The position numbers were made by a program, and so were the translations under genes. Positions 24,418 to 32,090 of a stretch of DNA of 64,000 bases are shown in pieces (position 1 is the first letter of the stretch; each line of letters opens with the position of its first letter). A model generated the notes under the pieces. The model did not search any database. It worked only from the letters and a program-made list of their open reading frames with translations, and was not told the DNA's origin. The stretch spans positions 744,001 through 808,000 of the forward strand of contig NZ_CP072611.1 in the NCBI RefSeq assembly GCF_017815515.1. The letters run 5' to 3'. The DNA is from Aureimonas populi (GTDB lineage Bacteria > Pseudomonadota > Alphaproteobacteria > Rhizobiales > Rhizobiaceae).

Positions 24418-24618
24418 GTGGTAACCACCGTCGGGAGAGAAACGTTCGAACCGTCCGCGGTCCTGAACACGAAGCCTTCGTCCACCTCGGACCAGCAGGC
24501 GGGCGCGCGCGCTTCCAGGCGCGTATCGAGCCGGCTCGGCGCATTTCGGGGGCTGATGATCGGATTGGCAATCTGTGCCGTCTTCTGGGGCTTTGTCGCC
24601 TATCTTCTCCTGAGCTGA
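24418..24618 (+). CDS. Small single-pass membrane protein, unknown function
   Basis: 66 residues starting with GTG. The N-terminal 44 residues are polar and low in complexity (Ser, Thr, Arg). The last 20 form one transmembrane helix, GLMIGLAICAVFWGFVAYLL, leaving almost no tail. GGAGAGCAAG before the GTG and a strong stem-loop directly after the stop argue for a real gene. It is convergent with the lasso exporter gene. No family is recognised. The Nin-Cout tail-anchor-like form could be a regulator of a membrane complex, but that is a guess. Confidence 0.5.
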   Translation: MVTTVGRETFEPSAVLNTKPSSTSDQQAGARASRRVSSRLGAFRGLMIGLAICAVFWGFVAYLLLS

Positions 24619-24661
24619 CCTTTCCCTGCGCAAGTCTGCCCGCAGGCAGGGCCTGAAGGTC
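24617..24661. terminator. Stem-loop between the small membrane ORF and the lasso exporter
   Basis: Paired blocks GACCTT (24617-24622) with AAGGTC (24656-24661) and CCCTGC (24624-24629) with GCAGGG (24646-24651), enclosing a 16-base loop. It begins at the stop codon of the 66-residue ORF and could also end transcripts arriving from the minus strand. Confidence 0.5.
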
Positions 24662-24834
24662 CACGCGCAGGTCAGGCAGGCAGGGGGCTTGGCCGTGGGC
24701 TTTGTTTTCACGCGCCGGCGGCCGAATGCGGGATGGCGACAGCGCCGGCAGAAGTTCGAAGGGCGCGCGAGCGCCGTTCGATCGTGGCGGAGCGACGGTG
24801 GCGGGAGGGCGCCAGCGGGCTGCGGGTTCGGGTT

Positions 24835-26658
24835 TCAGTTCCCCTCCATCATGCGGCCGAGCGCGGTGTGCCGGTCCCTTGCCAGGACATCGAAGCGTCC
24901 CGTTTCCTTGAGGCGCCCAGCCTCCAGCGCCACGACGAAATCCGCGAATTCGATCATCTTCGGGCTGTGGGCGATCATCAGAACCGTCAGGCGCCCCCTC
25001 GCCACAGCGATGGCTTGAGCCACGAGCGCCTGGTTCTCCTGGTCGAGGGCGCTTGTCGCCTCGTCCAGAATCAGAAGGTCGGGCGTGCGCAGCAGCGCGC
25101 GGGCCAGCGCCACGCGCTGGCGCTCGCCGCCGGAAAGGCGCGTGCCGCGATCGCCCACGATGGTCTCCATGCCTTCGGGAAGAGCATCGACGAAACGCAG
25201 CGCCTGTGCCGCCGACAAGGCGGCCCTCAGTTCTTCCATCGTCGCGCCCGGATGGGCAAGACGCAGATTGGCCGCGATGGATGCGTGGAAGAGAAAGGGC
25301 TCCTGCGGAACATAGGCCACGCGGGCGCGCCACGCGCGGCGGTTCTCGCGCGACAGCGGCTCGTCGTCGACCCGGATTTCCCCGGCCGACGGCTCGGTGA
25401 GGCCGAGCGCCAGGTCGACCAGCGTGCTCTTGCCGGCTCCCGAAGGGCCGATCAGCGCCGTCACCTGTCCCCGGGGAATATCGAAGGTGATGTCGGTGAG
25501 GGCCGCACCCTCGGCGCCCGGATAGGTGAAGGAGACGCTGCGAAGGCGAAGCACCTCGACGAGCGCCGGGGCGGGGCCGCTTCCGCCCTCCTCCCGCTCG
25601 GCCTCGAACTCCTCGCGCAGCGCCCTGGTCGTCTCGAAGGCCGGAAGCGCGGACAGAAGCTGCTGGAGGCCGACCTGCATTTCCATGAAACGGGGCGCAA
25701 GCCGCATGAAGACCAGAAGCAGCACCACGATTTCGGCCAGGGGCAGCGCCACATGCTCGACCGCCAGGAAGATGAAGATCGCCAGCGCCAGCGCCGAGCC
25801 GATCTGAAACCCGGTATTGGCCAGCGTGGCCACGCGGTTGAAACGCAGATTGTCGGCCTGCACGCGCCGCAGCGTCTCGCCGAGCCGCGCGACATGAACC
25901 TCTTCCACATTGTAGGATTTGGCGATCTTCATGCCCGCCAGGAAATCCGTCACCGTGCGATACTGCTCGCGGCGGTTCTGCGAAAGCAGCAGCCCGAAGG
26001 CGTGGGCGCGCTTGCGCAACGGATGCAGGCCGAGGAGGACGAGCGTGCCCACGCCGCCCGCGAAAGCGGTCATGGCAGGCGAGATGGCCAGCGATACGCA
26101 CAGATAGACCACCTGCACGATCCCCAGTTGCACCAGCGCAAGGGCGGAGACGGCGCAAAGCTGCAGCCGATCGATCTCGGAGGTGAGGACATGGTTCAGA
26201 TCCGCCGCGCGGCGATGGGCGACCATGCTCCAGCGCGCGCGGGCGAGCGCCTCGAACAGCCCGCTGCGCACCCGATTGACGAAGCCCTGGAGAAGGTCGG
26301 CGACGAAGAGCGTCCTGTAGCGGTTGAAGACGGCCAGAAGGGACAGGACCGCGACCAGCGCGACCAGGACCCAGAGGAATTCGAGCCGGGCGCCGGCCAG
26401 TCCCGGCAGGAACCAGAGGTCGGGAACCAGGATCGCGGCCCCGCCACCGCCGCCTGCGGCCGGCATCTCAAGAAAGCCGAGGATCGGCAGGAGGAGAAGG
26501 ATCGAGACCCCCTCCGTCACCCCGCCGAGAAGCTGGAACGCCAGCGCCTTGGCCGTCCGGCGAGGGGAGTGGCGCCAAAGCTCGCGCGCGAAGCGGACGA
26601 GCTCGCGATAGCCCGTGAACGCCCCTTCGGGGGGCGGAGTGGAGGGGACGGGTCTCAT
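24835..26658 (-). CDS. Lasso peptide ABC exporter (D protein)
   Basis: 607-residue fused ABC exporter half-transporter. About residues 20-320 hold six membrane helices. The ATPase domain from about 350 has Walker A (IGPSGAGKSTLVD), Q-loop (YVPQEPF), signature (LSGGERQRVALARALL), Walker B (LLILDEATSALD) and switch His (IAHSPK). It is the last gene of the lasso cluster, and its start overlaps the kinase stop as ATGA (26658-26655). In such clusters this protein exports the mature peptide and gives self-immunity. The longer ORF upstream lies inside the kinase gene and is not used. A lipid or polysaccharide exporter is possible from sequence alone; the gene context decides. Confidence 0.85.
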   Translation of the reverse strand: MRPVPSTPPPEGAFTGYRELVRFARELWRHSPRRTAKALAFQLLGGVTEGVSILLLLPILGFLEMPAAGGGGGAAILVPDLWFLPGLAGARLEFLWVLVALVAVLSLLAVFNRYRTLFVADLLQGFVNRVRSGLFEALARARWSMVAHRRAADLNHVLTSEIDRLQLCAVSALALVQLGIVQVVYLCVSLAISPAMTAFAGGVGTLVLLGLHPLRKRAHAFGLLLSQNRREQYRTVTDFLAGMKIAKSYNVEEVHVARLGETLRRVQADNLRFNRVATLANTGFQIGSALALAIFIFLAVEHVALPLAEIVVLLLVFMRLAPRFMEMQVGLQQLLSALPAFETTRALREEFEAEREEGGSGPAPALVEVLRLRSVSFTYPGAEGAALTDITFDIPRGQVTALIGPSGAGKSTLVDLALGLTEPSAGEIRVDDEPLSRENRRAWRARVAYVPQEPFLFHASIAANLRLAHPGATMEELRAALSAAQALRFVDALPEGMETIVGDRGTRLSGGERQRVALARALLRTPDLLILDEATSALDQENQALVAQAIAVARGRLTVLMIAHSPKMIEFADFVVALEAGRLKETGRFDVLARDRHTALGRMMEGN

Positions 26659-27638
26659 TGCGCCTCCTGAAGCGCGGGACGGCGGGCGAGCGCCTCGATT
26701 TCCCGAACCGTCTCGCCGAGCCTCCCGAGGCCGGCGGCGGCGGCGAGGCGGCCGACGAAATGCGTCGAGGCCAGATCGGCGCACTGCCTGAACAGCCTTT
26801 GCATTCCCTCCTCGCCAAGGCCGCTTCGCTCGAACCGCACAGGGTAGGAGAAGCGGATGAGGGCCTGGAGCGCCTCGGCCCGCGCGAGGCGCTCCAGGTG
26901 GAGCTGTGGGCCGCGGCCGAGCGTCAGGAGAGCGCCGAGGGGCGCTGCGTCGGTGCGGAACACGCCGCCGAGCCTGTGCTGGCGCTTCGTGATGGAGGGA
27001 TGCAGATCCGCGTCCACCATCCGGCTGCCCGCGAGCGAAATGGCCGCGCGCGATTCATGGTGGAGCTTGAGCTGGCCGGCGGCCGCCTCGACCACCGGCT
27101 TCCCGCCGCCGCCGGTGGGTGCCAACACGAGGACGTCGTCCGTCAGAAGCCGATGGCCGGCCGAGACGAGGGCTCCGGCCAGGGTGGACTTGCCCGCCCC
27201 CTTGTCTCCCATGAGGACGACCGCCCGCCCCTCGATCTCGACAGCGCTCGCGTGAAGAACCAGCCGCCCGCGCCGGTGCAGCAGCAGAGCGAGCACGGGG
27301 CCGAGCAGCGGAAAGGCGATCAGCCGCGGATCGACGCCCTCGGCCGGATCGACCAGGATCGTCCGGTCGTCGGCGATCATGAAGGCCCCCACGGAGCGCC
27401 ATCGCAGGATATGGCTCCGGCCTTCGAACCGGAAGAAGGGATCGGGCGACCCTTCGTTCCACGCCCGGGGCACGGCGCCGCGACGAATGGCCACGACATC
27501 GCTCCCCGCCCCGCCGGGCGGGGGAACGGGCGTGAGCTCCGCCAGCGCGAAATCCGAGACGAGCACGAGGCCGAGCGCCCGATAGGCGAAGGGCGCCGTC
27601 CCGCCCGCGTCAGTGCGCTCCAACCGTTCCATCGCCAT
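26655..27638 (-). CDS. HPr-kinase-like lasso precursor kinase (K protein)
   Basis: 327-residue HprK/P-related protein. Key features: His129 in VLHASAVEI (the HprK catalytic-region His), P-loop GDKGAGKST (144-152) and the double Asp167-168 in RLLTDDVLVL. It lacks the N-terminal HprK domain and is not next to ptsH. Homologues in paeninodin-type lasso clusters phosphorylate the C-terminal Ser of the precursor; here the precursor at 30409 ends in Leu-Ser, which fits. The start at 27638 overlaps the cyclase gene by 29 bases, with an AAGGG site upstream; a second ATG is two codons in. Without the cluster it would be called only an HPr kinase-like protein. Confidence 0.85.
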   Translation of the reverse strand: MAMERLERTDAGGTAPFAYRALGLVLVSDFALAELTPVPPPGGAGSDVVAIRRGAVPRAWNEGSPDPFFRFEGRSHILRWRSVGAFMIADDRTILVDPAEGVDPRLIAFPLLGPVLALLLHRRGRLVLHASAVEIEGRAVVLMGDKGAGKSTLAGALVSAGHRLLTDDVLVLAPTGGGGKPVVEAAAGQLKLHHESRAAISLAGSRMVDADLHPSITKRQHRLGGVFRTDAAPLGALLTLGRGPQLHLERLARAEALQALIRFSYPVRFERSGLGEEGMQRLFRQCADLASTHFVGRLAAAAGLGRLGETVREIEALARRPALQEAQ

Positions 27639-29493
27639 TGCGCCCTTTCGTCAGCCAGAGATGGAGGTAGGCCGCCCGCCAGGCCAGCATCGCCTCCACC
27701 GTCGTCGTCCCCTCCGGCGCCTGCCGGATACGCCCGAGAAGCGGACGCAGGGCATCCATATCGTAGAATCCGGCCATCGCACCGTCGCGGTCGCGCTCTG
27801 CGTCCCGCAGAAGGTCGGCATGCCAGCGCGACAGACCCCTTGCCAGCGACCGGCCGAAATCCGTCTTGTCACGGCGCCAGCGGACGGCGTCCGGCAGTTC
27901 GCCCTCCATCGCCCGCCGCATGATGCTGCGGGGCCATCCGGCCCGCAGTTTTTCCGAGGATGGCAGGCCGAGACAGAAGGTGACGAGGTCTCGATCGAAG
28001 AAGGGATAGCGCGTCTCGACGCCGGCGCCGTGCGAAAGGCGGTGCAGCGCCTCGAAGGCGAAGGATGTACGAGGGGAAGCGATGGCCGCCGCGTGAGCGG
28101 CGGCGTCGGAACGGTCCGCCGGCGGACGCCGGGCGTCCAGCACCCGCTGCCTCAGGTCCGTTTCCCTCACGAAACCCTTTGCCAGCAGGTGCAGCCCATC
28201 GGGCGACGGAGCGGCCATGGGCGGGGTGAAGCGACTGCGATAGAAACGGGTCAGCCGGCGCAGCGCGCCGCCGAAGCGGTTGCCCGGCGCCGCCGCCTCG
28301 ATCACCGCCGCCGACAGGAGCAGCGGATCGTCGCCCCCCATCCGGGACAGGCCCGGCACCTGCGCCAGTGCCCGCAGCCAGCGCCCCTCCCCGGCCAGAT
28401 CGAGAACCCGCCGGTAGCCGTTCCAGACGACCTCGTCCCCGCCATGCCCGTCGAGAAGGACGCCGACGCCCTGCCCGGCCGCCGCCGCGAAGAGCCGGCG
28501 CAGCTTGCCGCTGCCGGGCGCGTCCACGAACGCGCCGCCACGCCGCATGTCCTCCACCACGCCTTCGAGCGGGGGCACGGCGCCCGCATCGACGCGCGTG
28601 GATACAAGCCGGGCGCTCGCGGCCACCGCTTCGATGAAACCGCTTTCGTCGGTATCGGGCTCCTCGGGATAGACGAGCGAGAAGGCCGCAAGCCGCCCCT
28701 GCCCCCTGCGAAGGCGCGCCGCGACGGCAGAGATGGACGAGGAATCGAGCCCGCCGCTCAGCATGACGCCCGCCGGCCCGGATGCGACGAGGCGCCGCTC
28801 CACCGCCTGCGCGAAGCGCTCGCGGAACGCCTCCACCACCTCGCCGGGCTTCGGAGGCGGCGCGGGTTCGAGCGTCCAGTAGCGCGAGACCGACGTCGTG
28901 GCATTCCGCCGCGACAAATGATGGGCCGGCGGCAGGCGCATCACCAGCGGGTCGAGCGTGCGGCGCTCGTCTTCGACGATCCCGGCGAGAAAGCCGCCGA
29001 CATACGCGGGATCGAAGCCTCCCCCGGACAGCAGCACAGGGTCGGACGAGAAGGAGAACAGGCCCGCTTCCTCGCGGAAATGGAAAGGGCGCACGCCGAA
29101 CGAATCGCGCGCGCAGAAGAGATGGCGCTCGGCCCGGTCGAACAGGGCGAAGGCGAAGTCGCCGCGAAGATGCTCGCAGCATTCCACGCCCCAGCGCCCA
29201 TAGGCCGCGCCAACCAGCTCATGCTGCGGCGTGGCTGGCGCAAGCCCCAGCGCGCGGGCCAGCTCGCCGGGCTCGTCGAGACGAAGATCGCCGAGCACGG
29301 CGACGGGCCCGGCGCACGCGACGGCGCGGGGCGACGAGCGGTGGGACCGGGATGCCCGCAGGAGCACGCAGCCCTCGCCGGCCCAGATGGCGGCCTGCGG
29401 ATATCCGGCAAGGCGCAACCGGCGCCGCAACCTCTCCGACTCATGCCCCAGGCGCGCCTCGTCCTCGCAGACGAGGCCGGCAATCGTCTCCAT
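27610..29493 (-). CDS. Lasso peptide macrolactam synthetase (C protein, asparagine-synthetase-like)
   Basis: 627 residues. Residues 1-190 are an Ntn-type glutamine amidotransferase fold, but the catalytic Cys2 is replaced by Glu (Met-Glu-Thr), as in lasso cyclases, which do not need glutamine. From about 220 comes the ATP-pyrophosphatase domain with PP-loop SGGLDSS (246-252) and DGHGGDEVVWNGY. It adenylates the Asp or Glu side chain of the core peptide and closes the ring. The ATG at 29493 overlaps the B2 stop as TGATG. Ordinary AsnB is argued against by the missing Cys2 and the B1/B2/kinase neighbours. Confidence 0.92.
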   Translation of the reverse strand: METIAGLVCEDEARLGHESERLRRRLRLAGYPQAAIWAGEGCVLLRASRSHRSSPRAVACAGPVAVLGDLRLDEPGELARALGLAPATPQHELVGAAYGRWGVECCEHLRGDFAFALFDRAERHLFCARDSFGVRPFHFREEAGLFSFSSDPVLLSGGGFDPAYVGGFLAGIVEDERRTLDPLVMRLPPAHHLSRRNATTSVSRYWTLEPAPPPKPGEVVEAFRERFAQAVERRLVASGPAGVMLSGGLDSSSISAVAARLRRGQGRLAAFSLVYPEEPDTDESGFIEAVAASARLVSTRVDAGAVPPLEGVVEDMRRGGAFVDAPGSGKLRRLFAAAAGQGVGVLLDGHGGDEVVWNGYRRVLDLAGEGRWLRALAQVPGLSRMGGDDPLLLSAAVIEAAAPGNRFGGALRRLTRFYRSRFTPPMAAPSPDGLHLLAKGFVRETDLRQRVLDARRPPADRSDAAAHAAAIASPRTSFAFEALHRLSHGAGVETRYPFFDRDLVTFCLGLPSSEKLRAGWPRSIMRRAMEGELPDAVRWRRDKTDFGRSLARGLSRWHADLLRDAERDRDGAMAGFYDMDALRPLLGRIRQAPEGTTTVEAMLAWRAAYLHLWLTKGRNGDGTVGAH

Positions 29494-29972
29494 CAACGAA
29501 CCGGACCGAAATCCGCGAGCGGCACGAAATCGGGACCGGGCTCGTGCCGGGCGCCCAGTATGGCGCGCCCCTCGTGGAGAAGCCACGCATGAGCCTGGAA
29601 CTCCCCGGCATGGCTGCGGCGCACGCCCACGCGCACGATCGAAGGGCAGCCGCGCCGCGTGAGCAGGGCCTGGCCGGCGATCGCCTGCGTCAGGCAGGTG
29701 GCGCGCGGGACGAGCCGCGCCGCCTGTCGCACCGACCAGGCAAGAGGCGCGACATCGTGGGCGGCAGGGGCATGCCGGCTCCCCTCCAGAACGCAAAGCG
29801 CTTGCCGGACGCGCTCCTGCCCGCGCAGGCTCAGGCCCACCCGCACCCGCAGGACGAGGAGGAAGCTTTCGAAAAGCAGGCGATGATGCCGCGCCAGGAG
29901 GCGCACGATCCTCACGGCCGCCATGGACCGGGCCCCGGCGGAGCGCGGCGCGGGTCGGTTCGGGACCATCAC
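29493..29972 (-). CDS. Lasso leader peptidase (B2 protein, transglutaminase-like)
   Basis: Up to 159 residues. Cysteine protease of the lasso B2 family, which cuts the leader from the precursor. The catalytic Cys is Cys93 in RATCLTQAIAGQALLTRRG and the His is His128 in QAHAWLLHEGRAI. The place where Asp is usual in the HAW-x5-GR block is occupied by Glu134. The N-terminal half is helical and hydrophobic (HHRLLFESFLLVLRVRVGLS). The start is uncertain: GTG 29972, ATG 29969 or ATG 29924 (MAAVRIVRLLARHH), none with a clear ribosome site. It lies 54 bases after B1 and is coupled to the cyclase gene. Confidence 0.9.
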   Translation of the reverse strand: MMVPNRPAPRSAGARSMAAVRIVRLLARHHRLLFESFLLVLRVRVGLSLRGQERVRQALCVLEGSRHAPAAHDVAPLAWSVRQAARLVPRATCLTQAIAGQALLTRRGCPSIVRVGVRRSHAGEFQAHAWLLHEGRAILGARHEPGPDFVPLADFGPVR

Positions 29973-30026
29973 GCGGGGCGCCGGCGGGCTCGGGGCCGGG
30001 AAGCCCTCATGAACCTTGGACGGCCC

Positions 30027-30335
30027 CTACCCATCGGCGATGCGGACAAGGCCGGCTTCGAGGAGCCCCGTCATATAGGCTTGCAGGTCGGCTCGACCGG
30101 CCTCCTCGTGAATGTCGAACGTCTCCACCACGCGGTCCAGGAGGTCGTCCAGCGTCTTGGGAGAACTCAGCTCGGACCAAAGGAAGGCGCCGGTGCCGTT
30201 CAGGGTGAAGTACTCGCTGGTCCGAAGGTCGAGAATGGCGATCTCGTCCCCCATGGCGCTGACCGCCACGTCGGAACTGGCGACGAAGGGCCCGTTCCCG
30301 AGGTTCCACCGTGAAACCTCATCCTCACACGACAT
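30027..30335 (-). CDS. Lasso precursor recognition protein (B1, PqqD-like RRE)
   Basis: 102-residue PqqD-family RiPP recognition element. The core shows the typical pattern: DEIAILDLRTSEYFTLNGTG, then AFLWSEL and the helical LDDLLDRVVETFDI with YMTGLLEAGLVRI at the end. It binds the leader through its YxxP-x-L motif and presents it to B2 and C. The ATG at 30335 is chosen (MSCEDEVSRW, GGAG upstream); a longer ORF runs back through the intercistronic hairpin and has no family match. A separate B1 and B2, as here, is one of the two known lasso arrangements. Confidence 0.9.
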   Translation of the reverse strand: MSCEDEVSRWNLGNGPFVASSDVAVSAMGDEIAILDLRTSEYFTLNGTGAFLWSELSSPKTLDDLLDRVVETFDIHEEAGRADLQAYMTGLLEAGLVRIADG

Positions 30336-30365
30336 CCATCCGATCTCCGCAGGGAATGAATGGCA

Positions 30366-30393
30366 GCCGTGCGCGTGCAGGCACGCGCACGGC
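30366..30393 (-). promoter_or_regulatory. Strong hairpin between precursor and B1 genes
   Basis: GCCGTGCGCGTGC, two bases, GCACGCGCACGGC: a perfect 13-base stem with a tight loop. It lies 16 bases after the precursor stop and 31 bases before B1. Such a structure would partly end transcription or protect the precursor mRNA, so that much more precursor than enzyme is made. Confidence 0.65.
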
Positions 30394-30408
30394 CGCGGTT
30401 CGGCAGCC

Positions 30409-30549
30409 TCAGGACAGCGTGAGCTGATCCAGCGGCGTTCCGGCGGTGAAACCCACATCGAGGAACGTGCCCGACTGGTTCTGCTGCGTCAGCGCCGTCA
30501 TGGAACCATGCTTGCGCAGGGTCGGAGCGGAATATGCAAGCTTGCTCAT
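30409..30549 (-). CDS. Lasso peptide precursor (A)
   Basis: 46 residues. The leader carries the RRE-binding motif as AYSAPTLRKHG (Tyr6, Pro9, Leu11) and Thr21 in ALTQ. If Thr21 is the conserved penultimate leader residue, cleavage after Gln22 gives a 24-residue core beginning QNQSGTFLD, with Asp31 at ring position 9, within the allowed 7-9. The tail reads VGFTAGTP, then LDQLTLS with a C-terminal Ser46 suited to the neighbouring kinase. A leading Gln is unusual because Gly, Ala, Ser or Cys are usual; cleavage one or two residues later would still place Asp31 at position 8 or 7. AGAGGAATCAGCAT precedes the ATG, a strong ribosome site. It is too short for most gene finders. Confidence 0.85.
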   Translation of the reverse strand: MSKLAYSAPTLRKHGSMTALTQQNQSGTFLDVGFTAGTPLDQLTLS

Positions 30550-30944
30550 ATGCTGATTCCTCTAAGTCACACGTCCTCACGGCATTGCGGAAGGTCGTGC
30601 GTGCATGCTTTGCCCGGCGACGACCTGTCATCCGGGCGGTTCGAACGACGCGCTTCCTAACGTAACGTTATCGGACTTGCAACGAAGCGCTCCGCCCCTT
30701 CCCGGCCGGCTTTTCAGGCCCTCCCCGCGCTTCGAAGGCTCGGGGTGCGCGCGGGGATTTCGCCTCGCCCGCAGCCGCAGGCGGGCTGGGCGGGCACTCG
30801 AAAAGTACCGGCGGACGAGCCGTGCGGGTTTCGGGACGCGCGCCCAGATTGCGGTTGAATGCTCCGGCGCCACGCTTTACGATTTCGCCATGAAGCCTTG
30901 TCGTGAGCTTCGTTCTGCCGAATCCTGAATTGGGCGATGAGGCC
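30550..30944. other. Divergent promoter region of the lasso cluster
   Basis: No gene seen. It separates the precursor (minus) from the nucleotidyltransferase (plus). Near 30657-30670 lies TAACG TAACGTTA, a 5-base direct repeat running into the palindrome TAACGTTA; this is the best operator candidate. The remainder is G/C-rich, with short frames lacking ribosome sites. Confidence 0.4.
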
Positions 30945-32090
30945 ATGGGCGATACAGCTTCCCGGAACGCGCGACCCTATCGCACCGCGGCAGCGGATTT
31001 GTGCACGCTCCTCTGGAACGACGCCTCGGCCCGAATCGCGCAGGTGCCTCCAGCATCCTCGCCGCTGCACGACCCGCAGGCCGCGCGGCGCGTGCTGGCG
31101 CTCGCGGTGCGTTCCAAGCTGGGCGATGTCCTGGCGGCCATCCTCTCCCGCGCCTCGCACGGCGAGATCGCGGCCGACGCGCGGGCCTGGGCCATCGAGC
31201 GCAAGCGCCGGACGATGATCTGCAACAGCGCCGCGCTGCGGGGGATCGAGTGGGCGGACGGCCCTCTGCGCTCTCGCGGGATCGCCTATGCGGTCATGAA
31301 AGGGCCCATTCAGCAGCACATGCTGCATGGTGACTATTTCACACGGCCGTCCGGCGACATCGACCTGCTCGTGGCGGCAGGCGATTTCGCCGCAGCGCAG
31401 GATGTCTTGATGGATGCAGGCTTTGCCAGGGTGCCGCCGGCGCCCTCCCTCTGGTGGGATCGCTTTCTGGGCGAGCGCCATTTCGTGCGCGAGGGCGAGG
31501 TGCGCATGGTCTTCGATCTCCACCACCGGCTGCAGCAGCCCGGCTCGCCCCAGCCGCGCTCCAGCCGGGCCTTCCTCGATCGCGCCGAGGCCCATTCCCT
31601 GAGCGGGCGGCGGATCGCCGCGATAAGCGCCGGCGACGTGCCTCTCCTCTGCGCCATGAGCCTCGTGAAGGCTCTCTTCAACCGGGAGCCGGCGGGGAAC
31701 CACGCCTTCGACCTCATGGCCGCGCTGCGCTCCGGCCGCGAGGGCGCGGCGGATCGGTTCCTGGAACGTGCGAAGGAGGAGGACCTCGAGGGGACGGCCC
31801 GTCTGGCGCTGACGCTGGTGGCGTCGCTTTTCCCCGACCTCGCCACGCCCCGGACGGGGGCGCTGCCGGAGATTTCGCCGGAAACGCTCCGCGCCATGGT
31901 GCTGGACCCCGATTCGGTGGCCGACTGGCCGCGCCGGCGGCGTGTCCTGTCCGAGGCTTGCCTGCGTTCGCCATGGCGCACGGCGCGCGAGTTCGCCTGG
32001 CTCGGCGCCTCGGAAGCCACACGCTGGATGGAAGAGCGAAGAAATGGGACCGGGCGCCTGTCGCCGGCCCCGGAAGGGTCTGCCGGATGA
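30945..32090 (+). CDS. Nucleotidyltransferase-fold protein of the lasso-associated type (NTP_transf_5)
   Basis: 381 residues from ATG 30945 (395 from GTG 30903; neither has a strong ribosome site). The polymerase-beta-like nucleotidyltransferase core is AYAVMKGPIQQHMLHGDYF followed by TRPSGDIDLLVAAGDF, with the G-D-I-D metal-binding Asp pair, and HHRL and DLMAAL downstream. Proteins of this family occur in some lasso clusters, where their role is not settled. It is divergent from the precursor, yet its stop overlaps the next glycosyltransferase start as ATGA, so it is also the first gene of an exopolysaccharide operon. It may transfer a nucleotide to the peptide or another target, or belong to polysaccharide synthesis. 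Confidence 0.8.
   Translation: MGDTASRNARPYRTAAADLCTLLWNDASARIAQVPPASSPLHDPQAARRVLALAVRSKLGDVLAAILSRASHGEIAADARAWAIERKRRTMICNSAALRGIEWADGPLRSRGIAYAVMKGPIQQHMLHGDYFTRPSGDIDLLVAAGDFAAAQDVLMDAGFARVPPAPSLWWDRFLGERHFVREGEVRMVFDLHHRLQQPGSPQPRSSRAFLDRAEAHSLSGRRIAAISAGDVPLLCAMSLVKALFNREPAGNHAFDLMAALRSGREGAADRFLERAKEEDLEGTARLALTLVASLFPDLATPRTGALPEISPETLRAMVLDPDSVADWPRRRRVLSEACLRSPWRTAREFAWLGASEATRWMEERRNGTGRLSPAPEGSAG

Noticed and set aside
27610-29493. Naming the cyclase asnB (asparagine synthetase)
   Set aside because: The N-terminal catalytic Cys2 is missing and the gene is coupled to B2 and the lasso kinase.
30366-30393. Short CRISPR-like repeat or attachment site at the G/C palindrome
   Set aside because: It is a single hairpin with no repeat array, no integrase and no flanking duplication.
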